DNA from: Gammaproteobacteria bacterium
GTDB taxonomy: Bacteria > Pseudomonadota > Gammaproteobacteria > Legionellales > Legionellaceae
Reading direction: 5' to 3'
NCBI GenBank assembly: GCA_024742995.1
Contig: JANSXK010000009.1
Span: 33,149 to 97,148 of the forward strand
Length of the DNA: 64,000 bases
Position 1 is the first letter of the stretch, and each line of letters opens with the position of its first letter. Below, in pieces: positions 46,191 to 56,594 of this stretch. Under the pieces are notes generated by a model. It searched no databases. It was not told the origin of the DNA and worked only from the letters and a program-made list of their open reading frames with translations. The translations under genes and the position numbers were made by a program.

Positions 46191-47091
46191 CCGACAGGGG
46201 TTGAGGCAAGGTGTGACACCTCTGGGTGATGCTCATGAATAATTCTTCCAGCATATCACAACGGCCTGAAAAAAAGTTTAGCGCTTGTTGTGCTTTCGTA
46301 ATCTGCTCTTGAATGCATGCAATTAAGGCAGATTGCGAGTACAGATTGGCAAAGGTTTGTTTTTGGTTCGCTAAATCTGACGAGCGGCCTTTGCCGAGAC
46401 TCGTTGTCGATCCATATTGATCCAAATAGTCATCTTGCATCTGATACAATAATCCCAAATGATGGCCAAATTGACGTAGTGCATCGGCTTCTTGGGGTGC
46501 GAAATCACCGGCTGCGAGAACCATAGTGATACAGGCAATCATTAATTGCCCTGTTTTGAGGTGGTGAATGGTTTCAAGTGTCGTTTCATCGATAGAGGCT
46601 TGCCCCAATAGTGACAAATCCATACTTTGGCCACTGACCATGCCGGAAGGTCCCGCGGCACGCAGCAAAATTTGTGTCACAGCAACGACTTGGGTCATGG
46701 ATAAGGTTTTGGGAAGATGATGAACAAGCATCTCTATGGCTAGTGTTTGTAAGCCATCACCGACCAAAATGGCAGTGGCTTCATCGAAAGCGCGATGGCA
46801 GGTTGGACGTCCGCGGCGTAAATCATCATTGTCCATCGCAGGCAAATCATCGTGTACTAGGGAGTATGCGTGCATGATTTCGATGGCTGCGGCTATGATA
46901 TCTAAACTTTCGACGGGCACAGCGCCTAAGATGCCACAAGCATAGACCAATAGGGGGCGTAAACGTTTGCCACCTGGAAATAGAGTATAGTTCAATGCTT
47001 CTTTAAGGCGTGGTGCTGGGATAGGCGTTGCGGTGATCAGCCCATGCAAAACACACTCATGTCGTTCTTTGTATTGTTGTAAATCAGACAT
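46168..47091 (-). CDS. ispA: Farnesyl diphosphate synthase
   Basis: Condenses IPP with DMAPP/GPP to farnesyl diphosphate for undecaprenyl and quinone synthesis. The 307-aa protein has the two aspartate-rich motifs, LVHDDLPAMDNDDLRRGRPTCH and QDDYLDQYGS (second motif DDYLD), plus FPGGKRLRPLLVYACG. It starts at the xseB stop (one-base TAATG junction), the usual xseB-ispA order; dxs does not follow. Confidence 0.95.
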   Translation of the reverse strand: MSDLQQYKERHECVLHGLITATPIPAPRLKEALNYTLFPGGKRLRPLLVYACGILGAVPVESLDIIAAAIEIMHAYSLVHDDLPAMDNDDLRRGRPTCHRAFDEATAILVGDGLQTLAIEMLVHHLPKTLSMTQVVAVTQILLRAAGPSGMVSGQSMDLSLLGQASIDETTLETIHHLKTGQLMIACITMVLAAGDFAPQEADALRQFGHHLGLLYQMQDDYLDQYGSTTSLGKGRSSDLANQKQTFANLYSQSALIACIQEQITKAQQALNFFSGRCDMLEELFMSITQRCHTLPQPLSVNGQCRV

Positions 47092-47312
47092 TAGGTATCA
47101 GATACCTTGTCTTCATCCGCGGTGCTTGCTGTAAGCGTTTCAATTTTTTGTTCTGCCTGGCGCAGGGTTGTTTGACACGTTCGGGCCATTTTAATGCCTG
47201 TTTCAAATTGTTTTAACGCTTCTTCGAGGTCCAATTCACCTTTTTCCAAAAGGGTGACAATGGTTTCAAGTTCGGTCATGGATTGCTCAAATTGCCCTAC
47301 GGGTTTGCTCAT
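47091..47312 (-). CDS. xseB: Exodeoxyribonuclease VII small subunit
   Basis: 73-aa helical subunit of the single-strand exonuclease [33 protein letters not shown] matches the family core. It overlaps the ispA ATG by one base. The large subunit gene xseA is not nearby. Confidence 0.93.
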   Translation of the reverse strand: MSKPVGQFEQSMTELETIVTLLEKGELDLEEALKQFETGIKMARTCQTTLRQAEQKIETLTASTADEDKVSDT

Positions 47313-47426
47313 ATCAACAGCTCGATGTTACATGTTGTTGCATTATAACCACAGTACAGGGTTTTTCCTAGTGATAAGCTGTGATGAGCCATTATCATCA
47401 GCGACATTATATGAGAGAATGGCTCC

Positions 47427-48767
47427 ATGAAAGTTAAAAACTGTTTTGTCTGCAGCCAATGCGCTGCAATATTTTCACAATGGTCGGGATTATGCACCCA
47501 ATGCGGGGCTTGGAATACTATTTTAGAAGAAACCAAGTCTACCCAACGGGGTAAGCAATACGCAAATCAACGGTCGACTGTCACAGCGATTGCCGATGTG
47601 GTGATGGATCATCAGACTCGATTAGATTGTGGTTTGTCTGAGCTCAATCGAGTTTTGGGTGGTGGTTTGGTTGATGGATCGGTGGTGTTGATTGGCGGAG
47701 ATCCTGGGATTGGAAAATCCACGGTGCTATTGCAAACGCTGGCGAATTTATCCGTGAGTACGAAAGTACTTTATGTCACCGGGGAAGAATCGTTACAGCA
47801 AGTGGCGTTACGTGCCAAACGCTTACAAGTGCCGTTAGAATCACTGCGCTTATTGGCAGAAACGCAAGTAGAAACCATTTTAGATCATGCCAAAAAAGAG
47901 CAACCTCGCGTGATGGTGATTGATTCGATTCAGACGTTATTTACTGAGGGTATCAGTGCCGCACCGGGTGGGGTCAGCCAGGTCCGAGAAACTGCTGCCA
48001 TGTTGGTTCGTTATGCCAAGATGACACAAACCGCGATATTTCTGGTGGGGCACGTGACCAAAGAAGGTGCTTTAGCAGGACCCAGAGTTTTAGAACATAT
48101 GGTAGATTGTGTCTTGTATTTCGAAGGACAATCTGACAGCCGTTTTCGTGTGATTCGTGCCGTCAAGAATCGTTTTGGCGCAGTGAATGAATTGGGTGTG
48201 TTTGCGATGACCGATCGTGGCTTGAAAGAGGTGACCAATCCTTCGGCAATTTTTCTATCTAAGCAACCCGAGCCAACGCCTGGCTCAGCCGTTATGGTGA
48301 CTTGGGAAGGGTCGCGACCAATGTTAGTGGAAGTACAAGCGTTGGTGGATGAAGCGCACGGACAACAACCGCGTCGAATCACAGCAGGGTTAGAACAACA
48401 TCGTTTGGCTATTTTATTGGCGGTATTACATCGCCATGGTGGGGTAGCCATGTATGATCAAGATGTATTTCTTTCCGTTGTGGGCGGGGTAAAAGTGACG
48501 GAAACAGGCAGTGATTTGGCAGTGATTGCTGCGATGATGTCGAGTTTGCGTAATCGAATTTTTGATCAGCAAACGGTGATTTTTGGTGAAGTAGGTTTGG
48601 CTGGGGAAATCAGACCGGTACCTTCTGGCCAAGAGCGTTTGCGCGAAGCGCTGAAGCATGGATTCAAGTCGGCTATTGTGCCCATTGGTAACGCACCAAA
48701 GCAAGTCAAGGGCATAGAAATCATTGCAGTGAAACATGTACAAGAGGTACTGGAAAAAATTTGCTAA
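47427..48767 (+). CDS. radA: DNA repair protein RadA
   Basis: RecA-like ATPase that processes recombination intermediates. The 446-aa protein has the N-terminal four-Cys zinc finger (CFVCSQCAA and CTQCGAWNT), Walker A GGDPGIGKST, the RadA-specific VKNRFGAVNELGVF, and a C-terminal Lon-like domain (GGVKVTETGSDLAVIAAMMSS, GEVGLAGEIRPV). It is divergent from xseB. Confidence 0.96.
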   Translation: MKVKNCFVCSQCAAIFSQWSGLCTQCGAWNTILEETKSTQRGKQYANQRSTVTAIADVVMDHQTRLDCGLSELNRVLGGGLVDGSVVLIGGDPGIGKSTVLLQTLANLSVSTKVLYVTGEESLQQVALRAKRLQVPLESLRLLAETQVETILDHAKKEQPRVMVIDSIQTLFTEGISAAPGGVSQVRETAAMLVRYAKMTQTAIFLVGHVTKEGALAGPRVLEHMVDCVLYFEGQSDSRFRVIRAVKNRFGAVNELGVFAMTDRGLKEVTNPSAIFLSKQPEPTPGSAVMVTWEGSRPMLVEVQALVDEAHGQQPRRITAGLEQHRLAILLAVLHRHGGVAMYDQDVFLSVVGGVKVTETGSDLAVIAAMMSSLRNRIFDQQTVIFGEVGLAGEIRPVPSGQERLREALKHGFKSAIVPIGNAPKQVKGIEIIAVKHVQEVLEKIC

Positions 48768-48812
48768 GCAAGCTATGATTGGGCAGTTTTTCACACGCTA
48801 ATTGATGGCATT

Positions 48813-49919
48813 ATGAATATTCTGCACGTTTACAAAACATTTATTAATGACACTATGGGTGGTACGGAGCAGGTGATTGCGCAATTAGGCGCTACACCAA
48901 ATCCTGATTTCAAACATACCGTTTTGTCGTTAACGCCGCAAGCTTCTGATGTGATCGATGGATTTCGAGGCATTAAAAACATGCGTTATCGTGAGCAATT
49001 GACGATTGCTTCTAATCCGATGTCGTTTAATATGATGCGTGACTTTCCTCGCATCGTAAAAAACTTTGACGTGGTGCATTACCATTTCCCTTGGCCATTT
49101 TCAGATATGTTGCATTTGATGTGGCGGATTAAAACCCCCAGTGTGGTGACGTATCATTCTGATGTGATTCGTCAAAAATTATTATTACGTGTGTACTCGC
49201 CGCTGATGCATCGTTTTTTACAATCTGTGCGGACGATAGTAGCGACGTCACCGCAATATCTAGCATCAAGCCCAGTGCTGCAAAAGTATCGTGAAAAAGC
49301 TGAGGTCATCCCCTTGGGTGTTGATCGTCAGTCTTATCCTGTGCCTAGTGCAGAACGTTTGGCGTATTGGCGTGATCGATTTGGTGACCGCTTCTTTTTG
49401 TTTGTCGGTGTCATGCGTTATTATAAAGGATTGCCGGTATTGTTAGATGCGATGAAAGGCAGTGAGTATCCATTGATATTGGTTGGACATGGGCCTTGTG
49501 AACAAGCATTAAAACAACAAGCACAGCGTCTCAATCTACCTCACGTCCATTTTTTAGGAAATATTTCAGAAGAAGACAAAATGGCGTTGCTACATTTATG
49601 TTTGGCGTTTGTGTTTCCCTCCACGTTGCGTTCCGAAGCGTTTGGTGTGTCTTTATTAGAAGCAGCCATGATGGGCAAGCCCATGATTTCTACTGAATTG
49701 GGTACGGGGACTTCTTATGTCAATTTACATGATATCACGGGCAAAGTGGTGCCACCTGATGATACTCAGGCGTTACGAACTGCTTTGGATTATTTCTGGC
49801 ATACGCCTGAAGAAGCAGCGAGCCTGGGACTTGGCGCTGCGGCTCGTCATCAAGCATTGTTTACCGGCCAGCAGATGATTGCAGGGTATGAGTCTATTTA
49901 TCAGCGCTTAGGGTCGTAA
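48813..49919 (+). CDS. Glycosyltransferase, family 4 type
   Basis: Retaining sugar transferase of the GT-B fold, 368 aa, likely acting on surface polysaccharide or LPS at the inner membrane. N-terminal Rossmann half starts MNILHVYKTFINDTMGGTEQVI; the C-terminal half has FLFVGVMRYYKGLPVLLDAM, HFLGNISEEDKMALL and the E-x7-E motif region SEAFGVSLLEAAMMGKPMI. The acceptor and sugar are unknown. It converges with hemB (12-base overlap of ends). Confidence 0.88.
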   Translation: MNILHVYKTFINDTMGGTEQVIAQLGATPNPDFKHTVLSLTPQASDVIDGFRGIKNMRYREQLTIASNPMSFNMMRDFPRIVKNFDVVHYHFPWPFSDMLHLMWRIKTPSVVTYHSDVIRQKLLLRVYSPLMHRFLQSVRTIVATSPQYLASSPVLQKYREKAEVIPLGVDRQSYPVPSAERLAYWRDRFGDRFFLFVGVMRYYKGLPVLLDAMKGSEYPLILVGHGPCEQALKQQAQRLNLPHVHFLGNISEEDKMALLHLCLAFVFPSTLRSEAFGVSLLEAAMMGKPMISTELGTGTSYVNLHDITGKVVPPDDTQALRTALDYFWHTPEEAASLGLGAAARHQALFTGQQMIAGYESIYQRLGS

Positions 49920-50888
49920 CAGCGTTGCCAATTCTTTCGCAAAATAAGTGATGATCAAATCTGCGCCTGCACGTTGGATTGCAGTGATGCTTTCCACCAT
50001 GGCCTGTTTTTCATCGACAAGACCTTGTGCTGCTGCGGCTTTGATCATAGCAAATTCGCCACTGACTTGATAAGCGGCGAGCGGCACTTCCGGGAATTGT
50101 TGTTTGACACGATGAATCACATCTAAATACAGCATGGCGGGTTTGACCATGAGTAAATCAGCACCTTCTTGAATATCTAATGCGGCTTCACGTAGTGCTT
50201 CTTGCGCATTACTGGGATCCATTTGATAGGCTTTGCGATCTCCAAATTGTGGGGCACCTTGCGCTGCTTCGCGAAAGGGGCCATATAAGCAAGAACTGTA
50301 TTTGACGGCGTAGCTTAGAATGGTGACATCGTGAAATCCGGCGCTGTCCAATTCTTGGCGGATGCCACCTACCATACCATCGGTATTAGCACTGGGCGCA
50401 ATCCAATCGACACCAGATTTTGCAAGACTTAGCGCTTGTTGGGCTAATTGTGCGATTGTCGCGTCATTATCAATGTTGTTATCTTCTAAGATGCCGCAGT
50501 GCCCATGATCGGTGTATTCACATAAACAGAGATCAGCAATGACAGTGAGATCAGGATTGAATTGTTTGATGCGGCGAATGGCTTGTTGAATGATGCCATC
50601 TTCATCGAGGCAGGTCGAGCCTGTTGCATCTTTATGATTTGGAATCCCAAATAATAATACAGCTTGAATCCCTAAATTAGATAAGGTGATGATTTCCTCA
50701 TCCAAATCAGCCAACGATAATTGATATTGTCCAGGCATGGATTGGATGGCTTGTTTGTCATTGATACCTGCATGAACAAATAGTGGTGCAATAAGTTTGG
50801 CTGGATGCAACCGTGTCTCGCGTACCATATCACGAATGGCAGCTGTTTTACGAAGTCGTTTCAGGCGTAGGGTGGGTTGGTATGTCAT
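49908..50888 (-). CDS. hemB: Delta-aminolevulinic acid dehydratase (porphobilinogen synthase)
   Basis: Condenses two 5-aminolevulinates to porphobilinogen in haem synthesis. The 326-aa protein has the zinc-site cysteines in [14 protein letters not shown], the Schiff-base lysine in [12 protein letters not shown], the second active lysine in SYAVKYSS, and [15 protein letters not shown]. It begins inside the 3' end of mutS (41-base overlap), so it is probably expressed with it. Confidence 0.96.
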   Translation of the reverse strand: MTYQPTLRLKRLRKTAAIRDMVRETRLHPAKLIAPLFVHAGINDKQAIQSMPGQYQLSLADLDEEIITLSNLGIQAVLLFGIPNHKDATGSTCLDEDGIIQQAIRRIKQFNPDLTVIADLCLCEYTDHGHCGILEDNNIDNDATIAQLAQQALSLAKSGVDWIAPSANTDGMVGGIRQELDSAGFHDVTILSYAVKYSSCLYGPFREAAQGAPQFGDRKAYQMDPSNAQEALREAALDIQEGADLLMVKPAMLYLDVIHRVKQQFPEVPLAAYQVSGEFAMIKAAAAQGLVDEKQAMVESITAIQRAGADLIITYFAKELATLLRP

Positions 50889-53331
50889 TATCTTGTCCAG
50901 TGCGTGTTGCTTGTTGCGCCAAGTGGTTTTTCGCCATTGCTAATACTGGGCTAGGTATTCCAGCAAGTGCTGCGACCTCTAAACCGTAGCTGCGATGGGT
51001 TGCGCCTGGTGCAACTTGATACAAAAAGATGATTTTACCTGTACTTAAGGTGGCTGCCAAGTGGATATTACGAATTTGTGGATATTGATTGGGCAAATCG
51101 GTCAATTCAAAGTAATGGGTTGAAAATAAGGTAAAGGCTCGTATCGTATCGGCCAAGTAGGCGCAACATGCATGTGCCAACGCCATACCATCGTAGGTGC
51201 TGGTGCCACGGCCGATTTCATCAATGAGCACCAAACTAAGCTCAGTGGCTTCCTGTAAAATGTACGCAGTCTCGGTCATTTCTACCATAAAGGTTGATTG
51301 GCCAGCAGCCAAATCGTCCCCAGCACCAATGCGGGTAAAAATTTTATCGATAGGGCCGATACTGGCACGTGTCGCGGGCACAAAACTGCCAATATGGGCT
51401 AAGAGCACAATCAATGCCGTTTGACGCATGTACGTCGATTTTCCACCCATATTGGGACCCGTAATCAGCAACATGTTTTGCTGGGGTTGTAGCTCGAGAT
51501 CGTTGGGAATAAAGCGTTCTTTCACGATTTGTTCGACCACTGGATGGCGACCTGCTTCAATCTGAATCCCTGGCGTGTCTGACCACTGTGGGCAGATCCA
51601 TCGTTGTTCGCGAGCTTGAGTCGCAAGGTTGGCCAGGACATCCAATTGTGCCAAAGCAGTAGACATATGACGTAAGGGAATTAATTCATCATTAATGGCT
51701 TCTAATAACCCTTCATAGAGCCATTTTTCACGTGCGATGGCTTTGGATTGCGCTGATAAAACTTGTTCTTCAAATGTTTTTAATTCTGGGGTGATATAGC
51801 GTTCGACATTTTTTAAGGTTTGTTTACGTTGAAAATGAGTAGGTACTTGATTGGCTTGGGCTTTGGAGACTTCAATGTAATAGCCCTGGACACGATTAAA
51901 TCCGAATTTTAAGGTGGATAAGCCTGATTTGGCTTTTTCATCTTGTTCAAGTTTGACCAATACAGCAGATGCATCATCACTCAAATGGCGCAGTGCATCA
52001 AGCTCTGTATCAAAGTTTGTTGCAATCACACCACCGTCCCGAATCCAAGTCGGTGGTTGTTCGACCAGCGCATCTTTTAATAATTGGTGTAAATGAGGTA
52101 AGGCAGGGATATGTTGGACCAAACTTTGAATCAAAGGATCGTCGCAGGGTTCTAAGAGCTGGCGCATGGTTGGAATTAATCCCAGCGTTTGCCGCAATAA
52201 GACCAGATCTCGTGGTTTGGCTGATTGGAGGGCAATACGCGACGTGATGCGTTCGAGATCACACATTTGTCGTGCTGATTCGTGAAATGAGGTATCGATT
52301 TGGTCGCGCATCAGACTATGAATGGCTTTTTGGCGTTGAGTCAGTCGTTGATGATCACGCAGAGGTTTGGCCAACCAGCGTTGCAACAACCGGCTTCCCA
52401 TGGCTGAGGCGGTGTGATCAATCGTATTTACTAAGGAGTGACGATGTTGGCCAAGATTGGCTGAAAACACCTCTAAATGACGTTGAGTCGCGGCATCTAA
52501 CAGTAAATATTCGGCAGAATGTTCTAATGTCATGGCGATCAGATGGGGCAGGGTATGGCATTGTGTCATTTGTAAATACGTCAACAACGCGCCGGCAGCA
52601 GGGACAGCGAGTGTGCACTTTGGATCTTGTAAAATAGGTGAGGCTTGGAATTGGGCTTGCAGTAGCTCTCGGGCGCGTGAGGCATCAAACTCCCACAACG
52701 GACGATGGGTGATGACTGTGTCCAGTTTAGGCAGCGTTGTTTTGCTGGCAGGGAAAAGGACTTCTGCGGGTCGAAGTCGGGTGATTTCGGCTTCTAATTG
52801 CGCCAGATCAGCAACTTCTAGCAAATGAAAACGACCACCGGCCAAATCTGCCCAAGCCAAACCGTAATGACCTCGTTGGGGGTAAATGGCTAATAACACC
52901 ACATCACGCCGATCTTCGAGCAATGCGTCATCAGTGATGGTACCCGGTGTTAACACGCGCGTGACTTTCCGTTCCATGGGGCCTTTGCCTGATTCGCCAA
53001 TTTGCTCACAAATGGCTACAGATTCGCCTTTTTTGATGAGGCGAGATAAATAGTTGTCAACCGCATGATAAGGCACACCGGCCATTGGAATGGGGGTTCC
53101 TGCAGATTGACCACGATGTGTCAGGGTCAAGTCCAATAATGCAGCACCACGCTTGGCATCGTCGAAGAATAATTCATAAAAATCACCCATACGGTAAAAC
53201 ACCAAAATATCAGGGTAGTCTGCCTTTATCTGCAAATACTGTTGCATCATGGGGGTGTGGTGGGTGTGCATCATGCTCGAGACCAGAGAGGAAGATGGCA
53301 GAATTTTAGCAAATATCTTCGCTTTCGTCAT
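50848..53331 (-). CDS. mutS: DNA mismatch repair protein MutS
   Basis: Recognises mismatches and starts repair. The 827-aa protein has the mismatch-contact Phe-x-Glu in [12 protein letters not shown], Walker [16 protein letters not shown], Walker [19 protein letters not shown] and the C-terminal helix-turn-helix. AAGG lies eight bases ahead of the ATG at 53331; the alternative ATG at 53274 ([14 protein letters not shown]) would match the length of other MutS N-termini better but has no ribosome site. Confidence 0.96.
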   Translation of the reverse strand: MTKAKIFAKILPSSSLVSSMMHTHHTPMMQQYLQIKADYPDILVFYRMGDFYELFFDDAKRGAALLDLTLTHRGQSAGTPIPMAGVPYHAVDNYLSRLIKKGESVAICEQIGESGKGPMERKVTRVLTPGTITDDALLEDRRDVVLLAIYPQRGHYGLAWADLAGGRFHLLEVADLAQLEAEITRLRPAEVLFPASKTTLPKLDTVITHRPLWEFDASRARELLQAQFQASPILQDPKCTLAVPAAGALLTYLQMTQCHTLPHLIAMTLEHSAEYLLLDAATQRHLEVFSANLGQHRHSLVNTIDHTASAMGSRLLQRWLAKPLRDHQRLTQRQKAIHSLMRDQIDTSFHESARQMCDLERITSRIALQSAKPRDLVLLRQTLGLIPTMRQLLEPCDDPLIQSLVQHIPALPHLHQLLKDALVEQPPTWIRDGGVIATNFDTELDALRHLSDDASAVLVKLEQDEKAKSGLSTLKFGFNRVQGYYIEVSKAQANQVPTHFQRKQTLKNVERYITPELKTFEEQVLSAQSKAIAREKWLYEGLLEAINDELIPLRHMSTALAQLDVLANLATQAREQRWICPQWSDTPGIQIEAGRHPVVEQIVKERFIPNDLELQPQQNMLLITGPNMGGKSTYMRQTALIVLLAHIGSFVPATRASIGPIDKIFTRIGAGDDLAAGQSTFMVEMTETAYILQEATELSLVLIDEIGRGTSTYDGMALAHACCAYLADTIRAFTLFSTHYFELTDLPNQYPQIRNIHLAATLSTGKIIFLYQVAPGATHRSYGLEVAALAGIPSPVLAMAKNHLAQQATRTGQDNDIPTHPTPETTS

Positions 53332-53684
53332 CCTATTGGCCTTATAAATAACAGTTCAAAAATTAGACAAATCAAGGATTTTGACCTATACTTATAGTAA
53401 GAACGATGTTTATCGAGCAATCTATGCTTACTGGCCGATTGGCCGGTTGAGACTGCATCGCGCGAGTCATTCTGGTCGCAATACCAGGATTTATACCGGA
53501 AAGCGTCCTGTTGTAAATAGAGATTGTTTTCGATAACATCTTCTGTTGTTATAAGATTTAACAAAAAAAACTAAGGCCGTGTTTTAGCGGTTTTTATTTT
53601 TTGACCTTGTTTTAACCCAAGTCTTTTAATTAAGGGCTTAGTGTGTTAATGTTGAGCACTTAATTATTAAGAGACGAATGTTTG
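53332..53684. other. 353-base intergenic region between mutS and the 394-aa orphan
   Basis: No convincing gene. Small inverted repeats include GGCCGATTGGCC, CAGGA/TCCTG and a TTAATTAA-centred hairpin near 53630. A minus-strand TTGCTC-18-TATAAG near 53395-53425 could serve mutS. A 78-codon minus-strand frame ending on the mutS start lacks an ATG. Confidence 0.5.
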
Positions 53685-54869
53685 ATGCCGAAAGCAATTA
53701 TAATAGTTACTCATTTTGATGGTCCTGGATGTAGCGTGTTGTATAAAGCTGCAATGTCGGCCTCACAGTCCAATACCACGGAGTCAGAGGACAATTTTAC
53801 AGTGGTTATGGCAGCAAATTATACGACCAATTTTTCTGAATTGAGCCTGAAAAAGGGATGTCCGAGAATTGATGCTCTGAAAGAAACTATCACGCCAAGC
53901 TCCAGCAATGCGACAGAATTTTTTTCATACCCAGATACTACTACTTCAGATGAAGAAAAGATGATAGCTGGATCTCCATTCGGACGCTTATTTTTTGCTG
54001 CGAAAGAAAAATATAAGTTGAGACCAGAAGATATTGGGATTGTGATCGAAGGAAATATGAGTATCAGTGCTGGCAAAGAGCTAACGCCTCATGCTTTAGC
54101 GTGTGTAAATGTTTTTAATCCAATCGTGACTTCCTTTTTTACCAGTACTGTTGAGTGTAGGACATTCATCCGTTATTGGGCGCGCTGTAAGGGATATCGC
54201 ATGTTTGAACCACTGCTTGGTTCGGCGTGGATGGAAGAATCTGAGCAGATGTGCATGGAAGAATTCGAACAGAAGCGCAAACAGCAACGGCCAATGGACG
54301 GTTTTCGGCCCATTGGTGGAAAGGAGTTGTTAATAGCACGTCATCCTAAACCCCAAATTGCTGTTTTAAACAAAACATTATCCGTATCGGGCGCCAATAC
54401 CAAGTATCAGGTTCAGGGTGTGCAAATTATTTTGGAAGCACTGCGGTCTTATTCTTGTGTCAGCATGGAAGAGGTTAACAATGATAGCCAAGGAACTGAC
54501 CAGTTAGCTTCTAATGTTTCAAGCACAGAAGCAGGGTTTTTCAAGTCAGCTCCGGTTCTCCGACCAGATGGAGACAAGTACTTGGTAAGGGTTGAAACAC
54601 CTCCTAGCACGGCTATGAACTCGGATGAGACAGCTACGTCTTTGAAGCTTACGACCTCGCCTTTTAAGGCATCGACTGTAGTTGCTGCTGCGCGGACGTT
54701 GTCGGATGTTCCTACTACTGCTGCTGCTGGATGCTTGAATAGAGCACGGCAAATGTTACCATATTTTCGGATTTTTGGTACGACAAAGGCTGCCCCGATC
54801 ATACCAGTTAATCAAAGTCTTGATGGGCCAAATACGGCAGGTGAAAGCTATAGTAATCAGGGGCCTTAA
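53685..54869 (+). CDS. Orphan protein, 394 aa, unknown function
   Basis: Not recognised. The ATG at 53685 follows AAGAGA; no signal peptide. The N-terminal third is a mixed alpha/beta region (AIIIVTHFDGPGCSVLYKAA, FTVVMAANYTTNFSEL, DIGIVIEGNMS) that could be an alpha/beta fold; the middle is charged and helical (EESEQMCMEEFEQKRKQQ); the last ~150 residues are Ser/Thr/Ala-rich and probably disordered. It ends against yadH (four-base overlap of convergent stops). An effector role is possible by its isolation; nothing direct supports it. Confidence 0.65.
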   Translation: MPKAIIIVTHFDGPGCSVLYKAAMSASQSNTTESEDNFTVVMAANYTTNFSELSLKKGCPRIDALKETITPSSSNATEFFSYPDTTTSDEEKMIAGSPFGRLFFAAKEKYKLRPEDIGIVIEGNMSISAGKELTPHALACVNVFNPIVTSFFTSTVECRTFIRYWARCKGYRMFEPLLGSAWMEESEQMCMEEFEQKRKQQRPMDGFRPIGGKELLIARHPKPQIAVLNKTLSVSGANTKYQVQGVQIILEALRSYSCVSMEEVNNDSQGTDQLASNVSSTEAGFFKSAPVLRPDGDKYLVRVETPPSTAMNSDETATSLKLTTSPFKASTVVAAARTLSDVPTTAAAGCLNRARQMLPYFRIFGTTKAAPIIPVNQSLDGPNTAGESYSNQGP

Positions 54870-55651
54870 TCTCGAATACCTACATTGCGTTTGATGAGCA
54901 TTAGGTTGAGTCCAAACAATCCAATAATGAATATACTGATCACTAGGATAGCGACGCCGATATGTTGGCTCGGGTAGCCGATCATGGCGTAGCGCAGCAG
55001 ATCCACCATATAAAAAATAGGATTTAAGAGTGCGAAACGATGCCAGGTTGGAGGGAGCATAGAGATAGAGTAAAAAACACCTCCCAAATAGGTTAAAGGT
55101 GTCAGAATAAAAGTAGGTATGATCATATTATCTTCGAAGGTTTTTGACAGCATGCCATTGGTAAATCCGGCCAAGGAAAACAAGCAAGCGATCAGTGCTA
55201 CGATACATAAACTTAGCAAGATTTGCTGGATATGCAAGTCGATATAAAAAGCAGAGACAATTAATACTAAGATGCCTACCAACAATCCTCTTAAGATGCC
55301 GCCTAGAATGTAGCCTAATAGAATGAGACTGTCGTGAATCGGACTGACCAATAATTCTTCGATACTCCGTTGAAACCTTGCAGTAAATAATGCCGAAGAC
55401 GGATTGGTATAAGCATTATTAATTACCACAATCATCAGCAAACCAGGTGCGATAAAGGTGTTATAGGTAAATCCTTCTACCATGCCCACTCGTTTGCCAA
55501 CGATGGTGCCAAAGATTGCAAAATACAGTAAGGTGGTGATTGCCGCTGGCAAAAAGGTTTGAACTTTGATGCGAAACATCCGCGACAATTGATGGCGTAC
55601 AATGGTATATAACGCGATGGTTTGTACTTTAATGCTCATGACTGTCATCAC
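54866..55651 (-). CDS. yadH: ABC-2 type permease, YadH-like
   Basis: Six-helix permease of an exporter with the ATPase next to it. The 261-aa protein matches the YadH type closely: RIKVQTFLPAAITTLLYFAIFG, APGLLMIVVINNAY, FQRSIEELLVSPI, FTNGMLSKTFEDNMIIPTFI and LTPLTYLGGVFYSISMLPP. Nearby ATGs at 55648 and 55639 are alternative starts. Its start overlaps the ATPase end. Substrate unknown. Confidence 0.9.
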   Translation of the reverse strand: MMTVMSIKVQTIALYTIVRHQLSRMFRIKVQTFLPAAITTLLYFAIFGTIVGKRVGMVEGFTYNTFIAPGLLMIVVINNAYTNPSSALFTARFQRSIEELLVSPIHDSLILLGYILGGILRGLLVGILVLIVSAFYIDLHIQQILLSLCIVALIACLFSLAGFTNGMLSKTFEDNMIIPTFILTPLTYLGGVFYSISMLPPTWHRFALLNPIFYMVDLLRYAMIGYPSQHIGVAILVISIFIIGLFGLNLMLIKRNVGIRD

Positions 55652-56594
55652 TTCGAATCAAATCCATAAATAAAGCCTCTAAACGGTTGGTTTTATTTCG
55701 CATACTATGAATGCGTATCTTATGACGATCAAGTATTGCAAATACCTCATTCAAGGTAAAACGATTATCCACACGCAATTCAAATTGATGGTGATCTATT
55801 TGCATGACCTCAAAGGGAGAAAAATCAGGCAGAGACTCCATGCGCTCTGTCGTATCAAAGATGAACGTTTGATGGTGCAAAGAATTGAGCAAGGTTTTCA
55901 TGGATTGGTTTTCGATGATTTCACCCTGATCAATAATGGCAATTTTATTACACAATTGTTCTGCTTCTTCTAAATAATGCGTGGTTAAGATAATGGTTGT
56001 GCCCGCGGCATTGATCTCACGTAAAAAGCCCCACATGCTATGGCGAATTTCAACATCCACACCAGCCGTGGGCTCATCTAAAACCAGCACACTGGGTTGG
56101 TGCATCAAAGCGCGTGCGATCATCAAGCGGCGCTTCATCCCTCCAGATAAATAGCGCACAATGCTGCGGCGTTTGTGCCACAAATCTAATTGCTTTAATA
56201 ATTTCACAGCTTGGGGGCGGGCTTCGCGGCGCGATATGCCGTAATAGCCGGCTTGGATGATCAGAATGTCTTCACATTTTTCAAAGACACTGAGATTCAG
56301 TTCTTGCGGAACCAAGCCGAGCGCTACTTTGGCTTGGGCTGGGGATTTGTCTAAATCATATCCATTGATAGTGATTTGCCCGGAGGTTTTGCTTAATAAA
56401 GAGCTGAGGACACCAATGGTTGTAGATTTTCCTGCACCATTGGCGCCTAGCAACGCAAAAAAATCTCCTTTTTGCACAGACAAATCGATTCCCTTTAATG
56501 CTTCTACGCCTGAGCGATAGATTTTACGCAAATTTTTGATTTGCAGCGCGAGGGTTGTATCAGCTTGATGTTGTTTTGAATTAGACCAAATCAT
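55629..56594 (-). CDS. yadG: ABC transporter ATPase, YadG-like
   Basis: 321 aa from the ATG at 56594, which lies in the last bases of the nucleotidase gene. Walker A is LLGANGAGKSTTIGVLSSLL, the signature RYLSGGMKRRLMIARAL, Walker B VLVLDEPTAGVDVE and the H-loop ILTTHYLEEAEQL. With the YadH permease it forms a simple exporter. A longer reading from 56681 would run through the upstream gene and is less likely. Confidence 0.9.
   Translation of the reverse strand: MIWSNSKQHQADTTLALQIKNLRKIYRSGVEALKGIDLSVQKGDFFALLGANGAGKSTTIGVLSSLLSKTSGQITINGYDLDKSPAQAKVALGLVPQELNLSVFEKCEDILIIQAGYYGISRREARPQAVKLLKQLDLWHKRRSIVRYLSGGMKRRLMIARALMHQPSVLVLDEPTAGVDVEIRHSMWGFLREINAAGTTIILTTHYLEEAEQLCNKIAIIDQGEIIENQSMKTLLNSLHHQTFIFDTTERMESLPDFSPFEVMQIDHHQFELRVDNRFTLNEVFAILDRHKIRIHSMRNKTNRLEALFMDLIRSDDSHEH

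Noticed and set aside
53328..53564. 78-codon minus-strand frame overlapping the mutS start (ATGA)
   Set aside because: Its only start is a TTG without a ribosome site, and its composition does not look like a protein; the overlap is probably chance.
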